A stretch of DNA of 64,000 nucleotides from an uncultured Bacilli bacterium (GCA_934101645.1 CAKORX010000006.1:30894-94893); one strand, 5' to 3'; positions 1 to 7,998 are shown, counted from the first letter of the stretch. Translations and numbers: made by a program. The notes: generated by a model from the letters alone, not told the origin.

Positions 1-2
1 GA

Positions 3-833
3 TATTCATTTAATTTGTTTCAAAATGATGAACTAGCAAATATAAAATTAGTTATTAAAAATTCTGGTTATGTAAAAATTAAGGCAAATTATTTGTTACA
101 ATATTTTATGAATAACTTAGCACGTTTTGGACTTGTTAAAATCATTAGTGAAACTGAATATCTAATGCCCAAAGAAGTAGTTAGGTATTTTAAATTGTGT
201 TTAAAAGATAAACAAATCTTAAAAAATGTAAAGCAAAATACCAAAGAATATAATTTACTTTTAGGTATAATTAATACATATGGTGTTTTGACGTTTGAAA
301 AATTTTATACAATTTATAGCAAATCTTTTGAATATAAAGAAACTGAATTATATGACAAACTATTAATTTTGCAAAAATTTTATCTAGAATTTAATATTTT
401 GAATGATAAAAATAATAAATATATATGTAATAATTATTTTGAAAAATTAAAAGATGTAAAAAAATATATTAAGAAGAAGGCGGAATATAAAGAATTTACA
501 CAAAAAGAATTAGTAAATATATATAATTTTAAATATATGTGTAAATTTAAGCCATATAAAAAACTTTTGTCATTTGTAAAAAAGAATTATTATTTAAATG
601 AAAAAGATATTAAAGTTTTTCATAAATATGTAATTATTCCATATTTAAATGATATTCAAATTGGTTGTACTGGAGCTGAGGAAAATTTATCAATAAATAT
701 TGATAAATATTTTGAATATAAAAATGAGAAACATAAGGGTAAGTTTATGGAACTAATAAAGGAAATTATAAACTATTATCCTATGTGGAAATATTATGGT
801 TTTAGTCAAATGGAGGTAAAATGCGAAAAATAA
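3..833 (+). CDS. Hypothetical protein, 5'-truncated by the window edge
   Basis: The reading frame is open to the first bases of the window, so the true start lies upstream; a TTG at position 15 is the first possible start visible. About 276 residues are seen, rich in Lys, Tyr and Asn, with no signal peptide or membrane segment and no catalytic motif that I recognise. It reads as a helical cytoplasmic protein. Its last codons overlap the start of the next gene (ATG at 821), so the two are probably translated together. Function unknown. Confidence 0.7.
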   Translation, partial: YSFNLFQNDELANIKLVIKNSGYVKIKANYLLQYFMNNLARFGLVKIISETEYLMPKEVVRYFKLCLKDKQILKNVKQNTKEYNLLLGIINTYGVLTFEKFYTIYSKSFEYKETELYDKLLILQKFYLEFNILNDKNNKYICNNYFEKLKDVKKYIKKKAEYKEFTQKELVNIYNFKYMCKFKPYKKLLSFVKKNYYLNEKDIKVFHKYVIIPYLNDIQIGCTGAEENLSINIDKYFEYKNEKHKGKFMELIKEIINYYPMWKYYGFSQMEVKCEK

Positions 834-1189
834 AAAATTGGCAATTATATGCATCTTTAATAATAATTTGTGTTTTTTCAATTTTCTATTTTATAACTAT
901 GAATAAATATAGTTATGCGTTTGCTTATGACAAGGAGAAGGAACAAAAAGTAAATCAGTTAATGTTAATAAATAAATGTGCAGAGATTTATGCAGAAAAT
1001 AATTCAAAATTATTTTCTGACAAAGATACAATATATATTACCGTAAATGATTTAGTAACTGGTGGTATTTTGCCTTCTGAAGATGGAAAGGTATATGAAG
1101 CAGGTAGTAATGTTAAGTTATTAAATGATAATAAAATTAGAATTACATTGGCAGACGATAAATATACTATAAAAATGTTAAATGAATAA
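821..1189 (+). CDS. Small membrane-anchored hypothetical protein
   Basis: 122 residues. A positively charged start is followed by one hydrophobic segment at about residues 9-27, then a soluble tail of about 90 residues that would face outside. The ATG overlaps the end of the preceding gene by 13 bases, pointing to translational coupling, and the upstream gene supplies a GGAGG-type ribosome site (ATGGAGGTAAAATG). The single N-terminal anchor with a small exported domain recalls pseudopilin-like or accessory envelope proteins, but no diagnostic motif is present. Function unknown. Confidence 0.6.
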   Translation: MRKIKNWQLYASLIIICVFSIFYFITMNKYSYAFAYDKEKEQKVNQLMLINKCAEIYAENNSKLFSDKDTIYITVNDLVTGGILPSEDGKVYEAGSNVKLLNDNKIRITLADDKYTIKMLNE

Positions 1190-1223
1190 AATGTAAAGTA
1201 TTTGTAAAAATTCACTAAAAATA

Positions 1224-1253
1224 TTGCAACCATTTGGTAAAATTGGGTAAGAT
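1224..1253 (+). promoter_or_regulatory. Putative sigma-A promoter of rpoZ
   Basis: TTGCAA (1224-1229) and TAAGAT (1248-1253) separated by 18 bases, ending 25 bases before the rpoZ start codon, with a GGAG ribosome site in between. Confidence 0.4.
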
Positions 1254-1277
1254 AGTATTGTAAGGAGCTGATACAAT

Positions 1278-1490
1278 ATGATTTATCCATCAATAGATAA
1301 ATTATTAAATATAGTTGATTCAAAATATATGCTTGTTCATGTTGCTGCCAAAAGAGCCAAACAAATGCTTGAGTATGGGCACTATCAAATGGATAAAAAA
1401 GAGTATGTTAATAAAAAACCTTTAGGTAGAAGTTTAGAAGAAGTTGAAAAAGGTTTAATTACTGTAATAAGAAAAGAAAAAAAATCTTGA
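1278..1490 (+). CDS. rpoZ: RNA polymerase omega subunit
   Basis: 70 residues, the usual length for the omega subunit of Bacillota. The N-terminus (MIYPSIDKLL, then SKYMLVHVAAKRA) matches the family pattern in which the P-S-I-D-L-L start is followed by the conserved R-Y-x-L-V-x-x-A-A-K-R-A-R helix. Omega binds the beta-prime subunit and helps RNA polymerase assembly. The start ATG is preceded by AAGGAGCTGAT, a good ribosome site. The gene ends in TGA. The usual neighbour gmk is not visible, so the common gmk-rpoZ pairing is absent or lies elsewhere. It is followed closely by a tRNA-Ala gene. Confidence 0.9.
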   Translation: MIYPSIDKLLNIVDSKYMLVHVAAKRAKQMLEYGHYQMDKKEYVNKKPLGRSLEEVEKGLITVIRKEKKS

Positions 1491-1519
1491 TTATCTTAAA
1501 AAAGTATGATAAGATAATC
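1489..1519 (+). repeat. Perfect 10-bp hairpin between rpoZ and tRNA-Ala
   Basis: GATTATCTTA (1489-1498) and TAAGATAATC (1510-1519) are exact inverted copies around an 11-base loop. The hairpin begins within the rpoZ stop codon and ends 9 bases before the tRNA. It lacks the U tract of an intrinsic terminator, so an RNA-processing or 3'-stability element between a co-transcribed mRNA and tRNA is the likelier reading. Confidence 0.55.
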
Positions 1520-1528
1520 TAGTCTTAT

Positions 1529-1605
1529 GGGGAATTAGCTCAGCTGGCTAGAGCACCTGCCCTGCACGCAGGGGGTCGCGGGTTCGAATCCCACATTCTC
1601 CACCA
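1529..1605 (+). tRNA. tRNA-Ala (anticodon TGC)
   Basis: Full cloverleaf: acceptor GGGGAAT pairs with ATTCTCC (one G-T pair), D arm GCTC...GAGC, anticodon stem CCTGC/GCAGG with loop CCTGCAC (anticodon 1563-1565), T arm GGTTCGAATCC. The 3' ACCA is encoded. 77 bases. Confidence 0.97.
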
Positions 1606-1616
1606 ATAAGAATTTG

Positions 1617-1639
1617 AAAGCCAATTATTGGCTTTTTTT
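1617..1639 (+). terminator. Intrinsic terminator after tRNA-Ala
   Basis: AAAGCCAA and TTGGCTTT form an 8-bp stem followed by a run of T, 12 bases after the encoded CCA. Confidence 0.85.
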
Positions 1640-1663
1640 ATTTGTAAAATTGTATATTAAACA

Positions 1664-1692
1664 TTGTAAAAAAAACATTTTTTTGCTATTCT
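1664..1692 (+). promoter_or_regulatory. Putative sigma-A promoter
   Basis: TTGTAA and TATTCT with a 17-base spacer, 23 bases upstream of the ATG at 1716, directly after the tRNA terminator. Confidence 0.4.
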
Positions 1693-1715
1693 TATATTAG
1701 AATAGGTGATGGAAA

Positions 1716-2192
1716 ATGAGAAATTCATTAGTTATAAAATTAGTAATAATATTTGTTTCATGTATAGCTGCAATAATACTTGCATCATATGTTGTAAAGC
1801 TTGCTAGAAACAGTAATTCTTTAACGTATAATTTAGGTAAAAATGTTGCTGAATATGAGGACACTTATATTAAAAGTTATGATGATTATTTAGCATTGGT
1901 AAAAAAATATAATATAAAAAAAGACTTAACTTCTACAAATTTTTCATCACATTACTTCATTGCTTCATTTCAAGATTATGATTCATGCTCAGAGAAAAAA
2001 TTTAAATTAGTAAAATCTGTAAAAAAAGAAAATGGAGAATATAATATTAATTTCGAAGTGTATAATAAATGTGGTTGGTGTAAAAAAAATATTGTATTAT
2101 ATTTAATTGAAGTCGATAAATTTAATTCTGATGATCCAAAAATAAATTATAATTATACATTTGTAAATGATTTAAATTGCGGGAATGTTTAA
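1716..2192 (+). CDS. Single-pass membrane protein of unknown function
   Basis: 158 residues with an N-terminal membrane segment at about residues 7-28 and a soluble, presumably exported, remainder. Three or four Cys occur late in the protein (one in DSC, a C-x2-C in CGWC, one near the C-terminus), which could form disulphides outside the cell. The AGGTGAT ribosome site sits 7-8 bases before the ATG. It appears to be a single-gene unit, starting after the tRNA terminator. I do not recognise the family. Confidence 0.65.
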   Translation: MRNSLVIKLVIIFVSCIAAIILASYVVKLARNSNSLTYNLGKNVAEYEDTYIKSYDDYLALVKKYNIKKDLTSTNFSSHYFIASFQDYDSCSEKKFKLVKSVKKENGEYNINFEVYNKCGWCKKNIVLYLIEVDKFNSDDPKINYNYTFVNDLNCGNV

Positions 2193-2209
2193 CGCATTTC
2201 TTGTGTAAG

Positions 2210-2240
2210 TTTACAAATAATGATAGTATAGATTTGTAAA
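2210..2240. promoter_or_regulatory. Perfect 9-bp dyad, possible operator
   Basis: TTTACAAAT (2210-2218) and ATTTGTAAA (2232-2240) are exact inverted copies 13 bases apart, 40 bases upstream of the next gene. The spacing and AT-rich dyad fit a repressor operator. A weak mRNA hairpin (TTTATG...CATAAA) lies just downstream, before the ribosome site. Confidence 0.4.
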
Positions 2241-2280
2241 TGTTATTATTTATGTAAAAACATAAAAGAAAGGAAATAAA

Positions 2281-2601
2281 ATGAATTCACAAATAGCAAA
2301 TGAATTAATAAAGGGAATTAGTGTTTTATCTGATTTAAAAGGTAGCAATGATAGTCAGGCTTTAGATTATGTAATAACAATTATGAAAAGTGAGCTTAAA
2401 GATATGGCTCCGAGTGCAGACTATGTAAATGATAATTATTTTTATAATTTGAATAGAACTAGAGTTATGGTAATGCTTTTACTTGATGTATATAGGCAAA
2501 AAAATAATCTTGAATTTAATAAAAATCTAAATGAAGTTTTAGACATTTTAAATATGGAAATTGAAAAAGAAAAGAAAAAGCAAGACAATATTGGAAGATA
2601 A
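2281..2601 (+). CDS. Small soluble hypothetical protein
   Basis: 106 residues, no signal peptide or membrane segment, predicted mostly helical with a Lys/Glu-rich C-terminus. AGAAAGGAA provides the ribosome site. It ends 9 bases before the SDR gene and is likely co-transcribed with it and the SPFH gene. No recognisable motif; function unknown. Confidence 0.6.
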   Translation: MNSQIANELIKGISVLSDLKGSNDSQALDYVITIMKSELKDMAPSADYVNDNYFYNLNRTRVMVMLLLDVYRQKNNLEFNKNLNEVLDILNMEIEKEKKKQDNIGR

Positions 2602-2610
2602 GGTGATGTT

Positions 2611-3378
2611 ATGAAAAATATTGCAATCGTTACTGGTGCTTCATCAGGTATTGGTAAAAAATTTGCTACAACTTTAACAAATAACGTTAATGTTGATGAG
2701 ATTTGGGTTATTGCACGTAGTCTTGAAAATCTTAAAAAATTATCAAGTGAAATAAATATTCCAATTAAACCAATAACACTTGATTTAAGCGACGAAAAAA
2801 GTTATGAAAAATTTAAAACAATCTTAGAGGACGAAAAGCCGAATGTTAAATTACTTATAAATGCTTCGGGATATGGAAAATTCGAAAAAAGTACTAAAAT
2901 TAGTTTAGAGGATTCATTAGGTATGATAAAGTTAAACGATATTGGTCTTACCGCCATGTGTTTGATAACAATTCCGTACATGAAAAAAAACTCAAGTATT
3001 ATCAATATTGCCTCAGTGGCAGCATTTCAACCAGTTCCGTACATAAATATATATTCTGCTACAAAAGCATATGTTCTTTCATTTTCACGTAGTTTAAATG
3101 CCGAATTAAAAAAAGATGGAATTCATGTAATGGCGGTGTGTCCATTTTGGACCAAAACAAAATTTTTTGATAGAGCAGTTTCAAAAAATGAAGTCATAAA
3201 AAAGTATGTTGTAATGTATGAACCAGATGATATTGTTAGAACTGCATGGTTAGATTTAAAAAAGAAAAAAGATATTAGTATTTATGGATTTGTTGCTAAA
3301 TCACAAAGAATACTTAGTAAATTATTACCAAATAAATTAATTGCAAGTATTTGGTTAAATCAACAAAAATTAAAATAA
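2611..3378 (+). CDS. Short-chain dehydrogenase/reductase (SDR)
   Basis: 255 residues, the usual size of a classical SDR. Visible are the cofactor loop TGASSGIG (residues 8-15), the N-A-S-G version of the structural NNAG motif (84-87), the active-site Ser135 in INIAS, and the catalytic pair Tyr148-x3-Lys152 (YSATK). These define an NAD(P)-dependent oxidoreductase with a Rossmann fold in the cytoplasm. The C-terminus carries basic and hydrophobic residues, as in the DltE/YqjQ-like SDRs that act on lipids, but the substrate cannot be read from sequence. It sits between a small unknown gene and an SPFH-domain gene, 14 bases apart. Confidence 0.9.
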   Translation: MKNIAIVTGASSGIGKKFATTLTNNVNVDEIWVIARSLENLKKLSSEINIPIKPITLDLSDEKSYEKFKTILEDEKPNVKLLINASGYGKFEKSTKISLEDSLGMIKLNDIGLTAMCLITIPYMKKNSSIINIASVAAFQPVPYINIYSATKAYVLSFSRSLNAELKKDGIHVMAVCPFWTKTKFFDRAVSKNEVIKKYVVMYEPDDIVRTAWLDLKKKKDISIYGFVAKSQRILSKLLPNKLIASIWLNQQKLK

Positions 3379-3392
3379 TATGGAGGTAAATT

Positions 3393-4160
3393 ATGGAATT
3401 TTTATTAGTTATTTTAGGAATTATTGTTATAATTAATTTAGCTTCTTTAAAGCAGATTAATGAGTATGAAAGAGGAGTAAAATTTACTGCCGGAAGATTT
3501 TCAAAAATTATGCAACCGGGATGGAGAGTAGTGTTACCAATTTTTCAAAGTTATAAAAAAGTCGACATTAGAACAAAAGTAGATGATGTTCCAGAACAAG
3601 AAGCAATTACTAAAGATAATGTTTCTGTTAAAATAAATGCTGTTATATATTATAAAGTATTTGATGCATCTTTAGCTGTTTTAGAAGTTGAGGATTTTTA
3701 CTATGCAACAGCCCAACTTGCGCAAACAACAATGAGAAATATTGTTGGTAGTGTAACTCTTGATGAGCTTCTATGTGAAAGAGAAAAAGTTAGTGAGAAA
3801 ATAAAAGAAATAATCGATAAAGAAACTGATCCTTGGGGAATTAAAGTTGAAAATGTAGAGCTTAAAGACATATCTTTAACAGATGAAATGAAAAGAGTTA
3901 TTGCAAGAGCTGCAGAAGCCGAAAGAGAAAAACAAGCTGTTATAACCAAATCTGTGGGTGAAGCTCAAGCTGCTGAAAACTTAGCAAAAGCCGCTAAAAT
4001 GTTAGCAGAAAGTCCAGGAGCACTACATTTAAGAACACTAGAGACAATTAACGATGTTTCTTCAGATCAATCAAATACGATTTTCTTTCCAATACCAATG
4101 GAATTGCTTGAGGCTGTAAAAGGGTATGCTGATAAAACTAAACAAGAAAATAAAAAATAG
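3393..4160 (+). CDS. SPFH-domain protein (slipin/stomatin-like)
   Basis: 255 residues. One hydrophobic segment at the N-terminus (about 1-20) is followed by the band-7/SPFH domain with the typical QINEYERGVKF, F...PGWRVVLP and D-I-R-T-K blocks, then an Ala/Glu-rich helical tail (ARAAEAEREKQA) that mediates oligomerisation. Family members form membrane-bound rings that organise lipid microdomains or guard membrane proteases. No NfeD-like partner gene is adjacent, which is the usual companion of slipins. The ribosome site is ATGGAGGT. It ends at a shared bidirectional terminator. Confidence 0.88.
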   Translation: MEFLLVILGIIVIINLASLKQINEYERGVKFTAGRFSKIMQPGWRVVLPIFQSYKKVDIRTKVDDVPEQEAITKDNVSVKINAVIYYKVFDASLAVLEVEDFYYATAQLAQTTMRNIVGSVTLDELLCEREKVSEKIKEIIDKETDPWGIKVENVELKDISLTDEMKRVIARAAEAEREKQAVITKSVGEAQAAENLAKAAKMLAESPGALHLRTLETINDVSSDQSNTIFFPIPMELLEAVKGYADKTKQENKK

Positions 4161-4189
4161 TTAATTTATAAATTTTAACTATTTTTTTT
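4152..4189. terminator. Bidirectional terminator between convergent genes
   Basis: AAATAGTTA and TAACTATTT form a stem with A/T runs on both sides, overlapping the SPFH stop codon and the end of the radical SAM gene on the other strand. Confidence 0.75.
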
Positions 4190-5089
4190 GCCTTGATAAG
4201 TATTTCTCTTAACCATTTTTTTATCAATATCATTAAGTAAGCAAAACTTTTTTATTAACCATTTAGGTTCTATTAATTCTTCTTTAATAGGATCACCAGT
4301 AATTCTTTCAATTACAACAGTATCTTTTAGAAATTCAAGCTGTGATATAACAACATCAATATATTCTTCTTTTGTTAATATGTGAAACTTTTGTTTTTCA
4401 TACATATTTGCAAGTTTAGTGTCTTTTAGAATATGTAACATATGAATTTTTACTGCATCTATATTTAAATCATTTAAAAACTTTATGGTATTTATCATAT
4501 CTTCCTTAGTTTCATACGGAAGCCCATTTATTATATGTGCTACAACAAAAATACCAAGTTCATGAAGCTTTTTAATCATTATTTCAAAATTTTTACTATC
4601 ATGTCCTCTGTTAATTAATTTTAATGTATTATCATTACTACTTTGAAGTCCAAGTTCAATTGTTAAAAAAGTTCTTTTATTAAGCTTTTCAAAATAGTTT
4701 AAATATTCATCAGAAATAACATCACTTCTTGTAGCAATTGATAAACCAACAACATTTTCTTTTTCTAAAAGGGATTCAACATTGTTTTTAAACTCATTTA
4801 TATCCATAAAAGTATTACTTCCAGTCTGAAAATAAATAATATGTTTCGCATTTGGCCATTTTTTATTTAATAGTAAAACTTCTTGTTCATATTGTTTTTC
4901 AAGTGATAGAGAACTATCAGTTATATTTGATTTACTGCTATTTTTACAAAATATGCATCCGCCATTTTTTACATTTGGACAACTTGCATGAGCATCAAGA
5001 GGCACTTTAAAAACTTTACATCCAAACTTATTTTTTAAAAAGTAATTGAATGTATGATATCTTTTGTTATCTAATGTGTATTTGAACAT
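4175..5089 (-). CDS. Radical SAM protein of the YhcC/YtqA (TIGR01212) family
   Basis: 304 residues. The cluster-binding cysteines are Cys37, Cys45 and Cys48 (C-x7-C-x2-C), the spacing of the TIGR01212 group, preceded by the family motif F-x-V-P-L-D-A-H-A-S-C-P-N. A downstream FQTGSNTF block and the IELGLQS segment are also typical. It should bind a 4Fe-4S cluster and S-adenosylmethionine in the cytoplasm. The substrate of the family is not established as far as I know. The gene is monocistronic and divergent from the tRNA-Thr/rlmB unit. Confidence 0.9.
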   Translation of the reverse strand: MFKYTLDNKRYHTFNYFLKNKFGCKVFKVPLDAHASCPNVKNGGCIFCKNSSKSNITDSSLSLEKQYEQEVLLLNKKWPNAKHIIYFQTGSNTFMDINEFKNNVESLLEKENVVGLSIATRSDVISDEYLNYFEKLNKRTFLTIELGLQSSNDNTLKLINRGHDSKNFEIMIKKLHELGIFVVAHIINGLPYETKEDMINTIKFLNDLNIDAVKIHMLHILKDTKLANMYEKQKFHILTKEEYIDVVISQLEFLKDTVVIERITGDPIKEELIEPKWLIKKFCLLNDIDKKMVKRNTYQGKKNS

Positions 5090-5123
5090 ATCTTCTCACC
5101 CATTAATATTTTATCAAAAAAAC

Positions 5124-5152
5124 TTGTATAAAAAAATAAAATAGTGTATACT
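5124..5152 (+). promoter_or_regulatory. Promoter of tRNA-Thr
   Basis: TTGTAT and TATACT with a 17-base spacer, ending 12 bases before the tRNA. Confidence 0.65.
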
Positions 5153-5164
5153 ATTAATAGATTT

Positions 5165-5240
5165 GCTGGAGTAGCTCAGTTGGTAGAGCAATGCACTCGT
5201 AACGCATAGGTCATAAGTTCGATCCTTGTCTCCAGCACCA
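5165..5240 (+). tRNA. tRNA-Thr (anticodon CGT)
   Basis: Acceptor GCTGGAG pairs fully with CTCCAGC and ACCA is encoded. D arm GCTC/GAGC, anticodon loop CTCGTAA (anticodon 5198-5200), T loop GTTCGAT. The anticodon stem ATGCA/CGCAT closes with an A-C mismatch at positions 31-39 next to the loop, which is unusual. Confidence 0.95.
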
Positions 5241-5249
5241 TTGAATATT

Positions 5250-5281
5250 AAACTTGAAAGTAATTATTTCAAGTTTTTTAT
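5250..5281 (+). terminator. Intrinsic terminator after tRNA-Thr
   Basis: AACTTGAAA and TTTCAAGTT form a perfect stem followed by TTTTTT. Confidence 0.85.
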
Positions 5282-5297
5282 TTGTTTAATAATAATC

Positions 5298-5326
5298 TTC
5301 ACAATAAAATTATGTCATGATATAAT
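5298..5326 (+). promoter_or_regulatory. Promoter of the rlmB-sigH unit
   Basis: TTCACA and a perfect TATAAT separated by 17 bases, 26 bases before the rlmB start. Confidence 0.65.
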
Positions 5327-5352
5327 TATCTTGCAAAAAGGAGACTTTGATT

Positions 5353-6009
5353 ATGTTAGTTTATGGAAAAAATATTTTATATGAAGTTGATAGAAAAAAA
5401 ATAAAAAGGGCTTTTATTTCAAGAAATGATTATGTTAGCTATTTAAAGGAAAATAATATTAAATATGAAATGGTTGATAAATCTAGGCTTGATAAAATGG
5501 TTAAAGGTGTTCATCAAGGTTTAGTATTAGATATTTTTGATTATAATTATTATAAAATGGAAGATTTAGAAGGCGATTTTGTTGTAATTTTAGACCATCT
5601 TACAGATCCTCACAATTTTGGTGCCATAATTAGAACATGTGAAAGTAAGGGGATTAAATCAATAATTATTCCTAAGGACAGAAGTGTCTTAGTAAATGAT
5701 ACGGTTTACAAAACTAGTGAAGGTGCTATTGATAATGTAAAAATAATTATGGTAACTAATATAATTAACGCTATTAATAAGTTAAAAGAAATGAACTATT
5801 TTGTTTATTGTGCTGATATGGATGGCCAAGATTATAGAAATGTTGATTATGCTCCGAAGAAAGTTTTAATTATTGGCAATGAAGGAATGGGTATAAGTTC
5901 TGCGGTAAAGAAAAATAGTGATGTTGTAGTAGCAATTCCAATGAAAGGAAAAATAAATAGTTTAAATGCATCAGTAAGCGCCGGCATTATTATTTATAGA
6001 ATGGACTAA
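5353..6009 (+). CDS. rlmB: TrmH-family 2'-O-ribose rRNA methyltransferase (RlmB-like)
   Basis: 218 residues from the ATG at 5353; a TTG six bases earlier is too close to the AAAAAGGAGA ribosome site. The three SPOUT motifs are present: N-F-G-A-I-I-R-T (motif 1), I-I-G-N-E-G-M-G (motif 2) and I-P-M-K-G-K-I-N-S-L-N-A-S-V-S (motif 3), which form the knotted SAM site. The protein should methylate the ribose of a guanosine in 23S rRNA (G2251 in the RlmB family). It is shorter than the usual ~245 residues because the N-terminal L30-like substrate domain is reduced. It is followed one base later by a sigma factor, as rlmB precedes sigH closely in Bacillus. Confidence 0.85.
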   Translation: MLVYGKNILYEVDRKKIKRAFISRNDYVSYLKENNIKYEMVDKSRLDKMVKGVHQGLVLDIFDYNYYKMEDLEGDFVVILDHLTDPHNFGAIIRTCESKGIKSIIIPKDRSVLVNDTVYKTSEGAIDNVKIIMVTNIINAINKLKEMNYFVYCADMDGQDYRNVDYAPKKVLIIGNEGMGISSAVKKNSDVVVAIPMKGKINSLNASVSAGIIIYRMD

Positions 6010-6010
6010 T

Positions 6011-6637
6011 ATGAATTATAGTGAAATTGATGAACAAGAATTAATTTCTTTATTATCTGAAAATGATGAACATATTCGTAACATTGTTTATGAAAAATAT
6101 TCTTATTTAGTAGATATACTTATTAGAAAATATCAACCTGCTATAAGATATTTCAAAATAAGTAATGAAGATATTCGCTGTGAAGCACTTTACGGATTTA
6201 GTGATGGTATAAATTCTTTTTCAAATGAAAAATCAACATCATTGAAAACATTTTTATATATTTGTATAGAAAGACGATTATTAAAATATATTAGAAAATT
6301 TATGTCAGAAAAAATTCAATTATTAAATGAATCACTCTCTTTAGAATATTCATCAGATTCTGACAAAGCTTCTTTAGCAGAACTTCTTGGCGATGATAAT
6401 AAATTTAATCCATTAAATAATATAGTAGATGAAGAAACATATAGGGAAGTATATGCTTTAGCAAAGAATAATTTATCAAATTTTGAATATACAGTATTTA
6501 ATTATATGGTTAATAACTTTTCCTATAATGAAATAGCTACGATACTAGGAAAAACTCCAAAACAAATTGATAATGCTATACAAAGAATAAAAACTAAGAT
6601 GAAAGATTTAATGGAAAAAGAGGGAATAATACAATAA
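6011..6637 (+). CDS. RNA polymerase sigma-70 family factor, SigH-like
   Basis: 208 residues with a region 2 (residues roughly 20-100, including LKTFLYICIERRLLKYIRK) and a region 4 helix-turn-helix near the C-terminus (YNEIATILGKTPKQIDNAIQRIK). There is no region 1.1 or 3, so it is an alternative sigma factor. Its place directly after rlmB is the Bacillus sigH (spo0H) position, and the length fits SigH. In this lineage SigH homologues may serve competence or stress rather than sporulation. It ends in a strong terminator that overlaps its stop codon. Confidence 0.85.
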   Translation: MNYSEIDEQELISLLSENDEHIRNIVYEKYSYLVDILIRKYQPAIRYFKISNEDIRCEALYGFSDGINSFSNEKSTSLKTFLYICIERRLLKYIRKFMSEKIQLLNESLSLEYSSDSDKASLAELLGDDNKFNPLNNIVDEETYREVYALAKNNLSNFEYTVFNYMVNNFSYNEIATILGKTPKQIDNAIQRIKTKMKDLMEKEGIIQ

Positions 6638-6662
6638 CTACTTGCAAAGTGGTTATTTTTTT
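6634..6662 (+). terminator. Terminator of the rlmB-sigH unit
   Basis: ATAACTACTT and AAGTGGTTAT form a 10-bp stem (one T-G pair) around a 3-base loop, then a T run. The stem includes the sigma factor stop codon. Confidence 0.85.
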
Positions 6663-6670
6663 GATATTCT
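6642..6670 (+). promoter_or_regulatory. Promoter of tRNA-His, overlapping the terminator
   Basis: TTGCAA and TATTCT are 17 bases apart, ending 14 bases before the tRNA. The -35 lies within the upstream terminator hairpin. Confidence 0.5.
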
Positions 6671-6683
6671 ATTTATGTCTTAT

Positions 6684-6760
6684 GGCGGAATTGGTGAAGT
6701 GGTTAACACGGTAGATTGTGGCTCTATTATGCAAGGGTTCGACTCCCTTATTTCGCCCCA
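6684..6760 (+). tRNA. tRNA-His (anticodon GTG)
   Basis: The extra 5' G typical of tRNA-His (6684) pairs with C73; acceptor GCGGAAT pairs with ATTTCGC (one G-T). Anticodon stem GTAGA/TCTAT with anticodon at 6718-6720. CCA is encoded. Confidence 0.96.
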
Positions 6761-6770
6761 TGGATAATAT

Positions 6771-6795
6771 AACTCTCTTTTTAGAGAGTTTTTTT
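6771..6795 (+). terminator. Terminator after tRNA-His
   Basis: AACTCTCT and AGAGAGTT form an 8-bp stem followed by seven T. Confidence 0.9.
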
Positions 6796-6830
6796 CAACT
6801 AAAAATTTAGATAACTCAACTACTAGTTTA

Positions 6831-6859
6831 TTGTCAGAAAGGTAATCTAACAGTATAAT
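6831..6859 (+). promoter_or_regulatory. Promoter of the cysteine desulfurase operon
   Basis: TTGTCA and a perfect TATAAT with a 17-base spacer, 20 bases before the start codon; GAAGAGGTGAA is the ribosome site. Confidence 0.7.
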
Positions 6860-6879
6860 TCCTTTTGAAGAGGTGAATT

Positions 6880-7998
6880 ATGATTTATTTAGATTATGCA
6901 GCTAATACTCCTGTTGATAAAAGAGTTTTAGATAAATATAATGAAGTTACATTAAAATATTTTGGTAATCCAAATAGTTTACATGAATGTGGAATAGCCG
7001 CTAAAGAAGAAATAGAAAAATCAAGTGATACTATTGCAAAATATTTTAAAACAGAAAGTAAAAATATTATTTATACAAGTGGTTCAAGTGAGTCAAATAA
7101 TTTAGTTATAAAGGGAATAGCAGATAGATATCAATCTAAGGGAAAACATATAATTATATCTGAAGTTGAACATTCATCAATTATAGCACCATGCAATTAT
7201 CTTTCAACAAAGGGATTTGATATAACGGTTATTTCTTTAGACAAAAATGGAAAACTTAATTTAGAACAATTAAAAAATTCCTTAAGAGATGATACTATTT
7301 TAGTTAGTGTTTGTACTGTTGATTCGGAACTTGGTACAATTCAACCAATAAACGAAATAGCAAGGATTGTTAAAGAAAATTCTAATGCATATTTTCATAC
7401 TGATGCTACTCAAGCAATAGGAAAGATTAGCGTTGATTACACGGGTGTAGATTTTTTAACATTTGCTCCTCACAAGTTTGCTGGTATTAATGGCGTTGGC
7501 GTATTAATTAATTTTAATGATTTAAAAATTACTCCATTAATTCATGGTGGAAAATCAACTACAATTTATAGAAGTGGAACGCCAGTTACCGCTAATGCAG
7601 TTTCTACCGCTATGGCATTAGAACTTGCAACAAAAGACTTAAATAAAAAAATAAAATATTTAACAAGTTTGAAAAATTATTTAATAGAAAATTTAGTTTA
7701 TATTGATGGAATAAGTATTAATAGTCCAGAAGATTCCATTCCAAGTACAATTAATTTTAGCATAAAAAATGCAAAAAATATTGTTAATAAACTTTATAAA
7801 AAGGGTATTTATGTTTCAATGCAATCAGCGTGTTCACTAGGAACAAGCCCTTCAAAATCTGTTTATGCAATCACTCAAAACGTGAATAAGGCAAATAATT
7901 CTATAAGAGTTAGTATAACTAATAAAACTACTAAAGAAGAGATAACTGAATTTATTAAAATACTAAAGGAGATTATTAATGAAGATAATAATTATTAA
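6880..7998 (+). CDS. Cysteine desulfurase (NifS/IscS family)
   Basis: 372 residues. The PLP-binding lysine is Lys199 in the PHKFAG motif; HTDATQAIG upstream supplies the cofactor aspartate. The catalytic cysteine is Cys318 in QSACSLGTSPS, a long flexible loop of the NifS/IscS type. The enzyme takes sulphur from cysteine to an enzyme persulphide for Fe-S clusters or tRNA thiolation. No iscU/sufU or thiI/mnmA gene follows. Instead two thiol-redox genes overlap it, so this operon may couple persulphide transfer with thiol reduction (inference). Confidence 0.92.
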   Translation: MIYLDYAANTPVDKRVLDKYNEVTLKYFGNPNSLHECGIAAKEEIEKSSDTIAKYFKTESKNIIYTSGSSESNNLVIKGIADRYQSKGKHIIISEVEHSSIIAPCNYLSTKGFDITVISLDKNGKLNLEQLKNSLRDDTILVSVCTVDSELGTIQPINEIARIVKENSNAYFHTDATQAIGKISVDYTGVDFLTFAPHKFAGINGVGVLINFNDLKITPLIHGGKSTTIYRSGTPVTANAVSTAMALELATKDLNKKIKYLTSLKNYLIENLVYIDGISINSPEDSIPSTINFSIKNAKNIVNKLYKKGIYVSMQSACSLGTSPSKSVYAITQNVNKANNSIRVSITNKTTKEEITEFIKILKEIINEDNNY

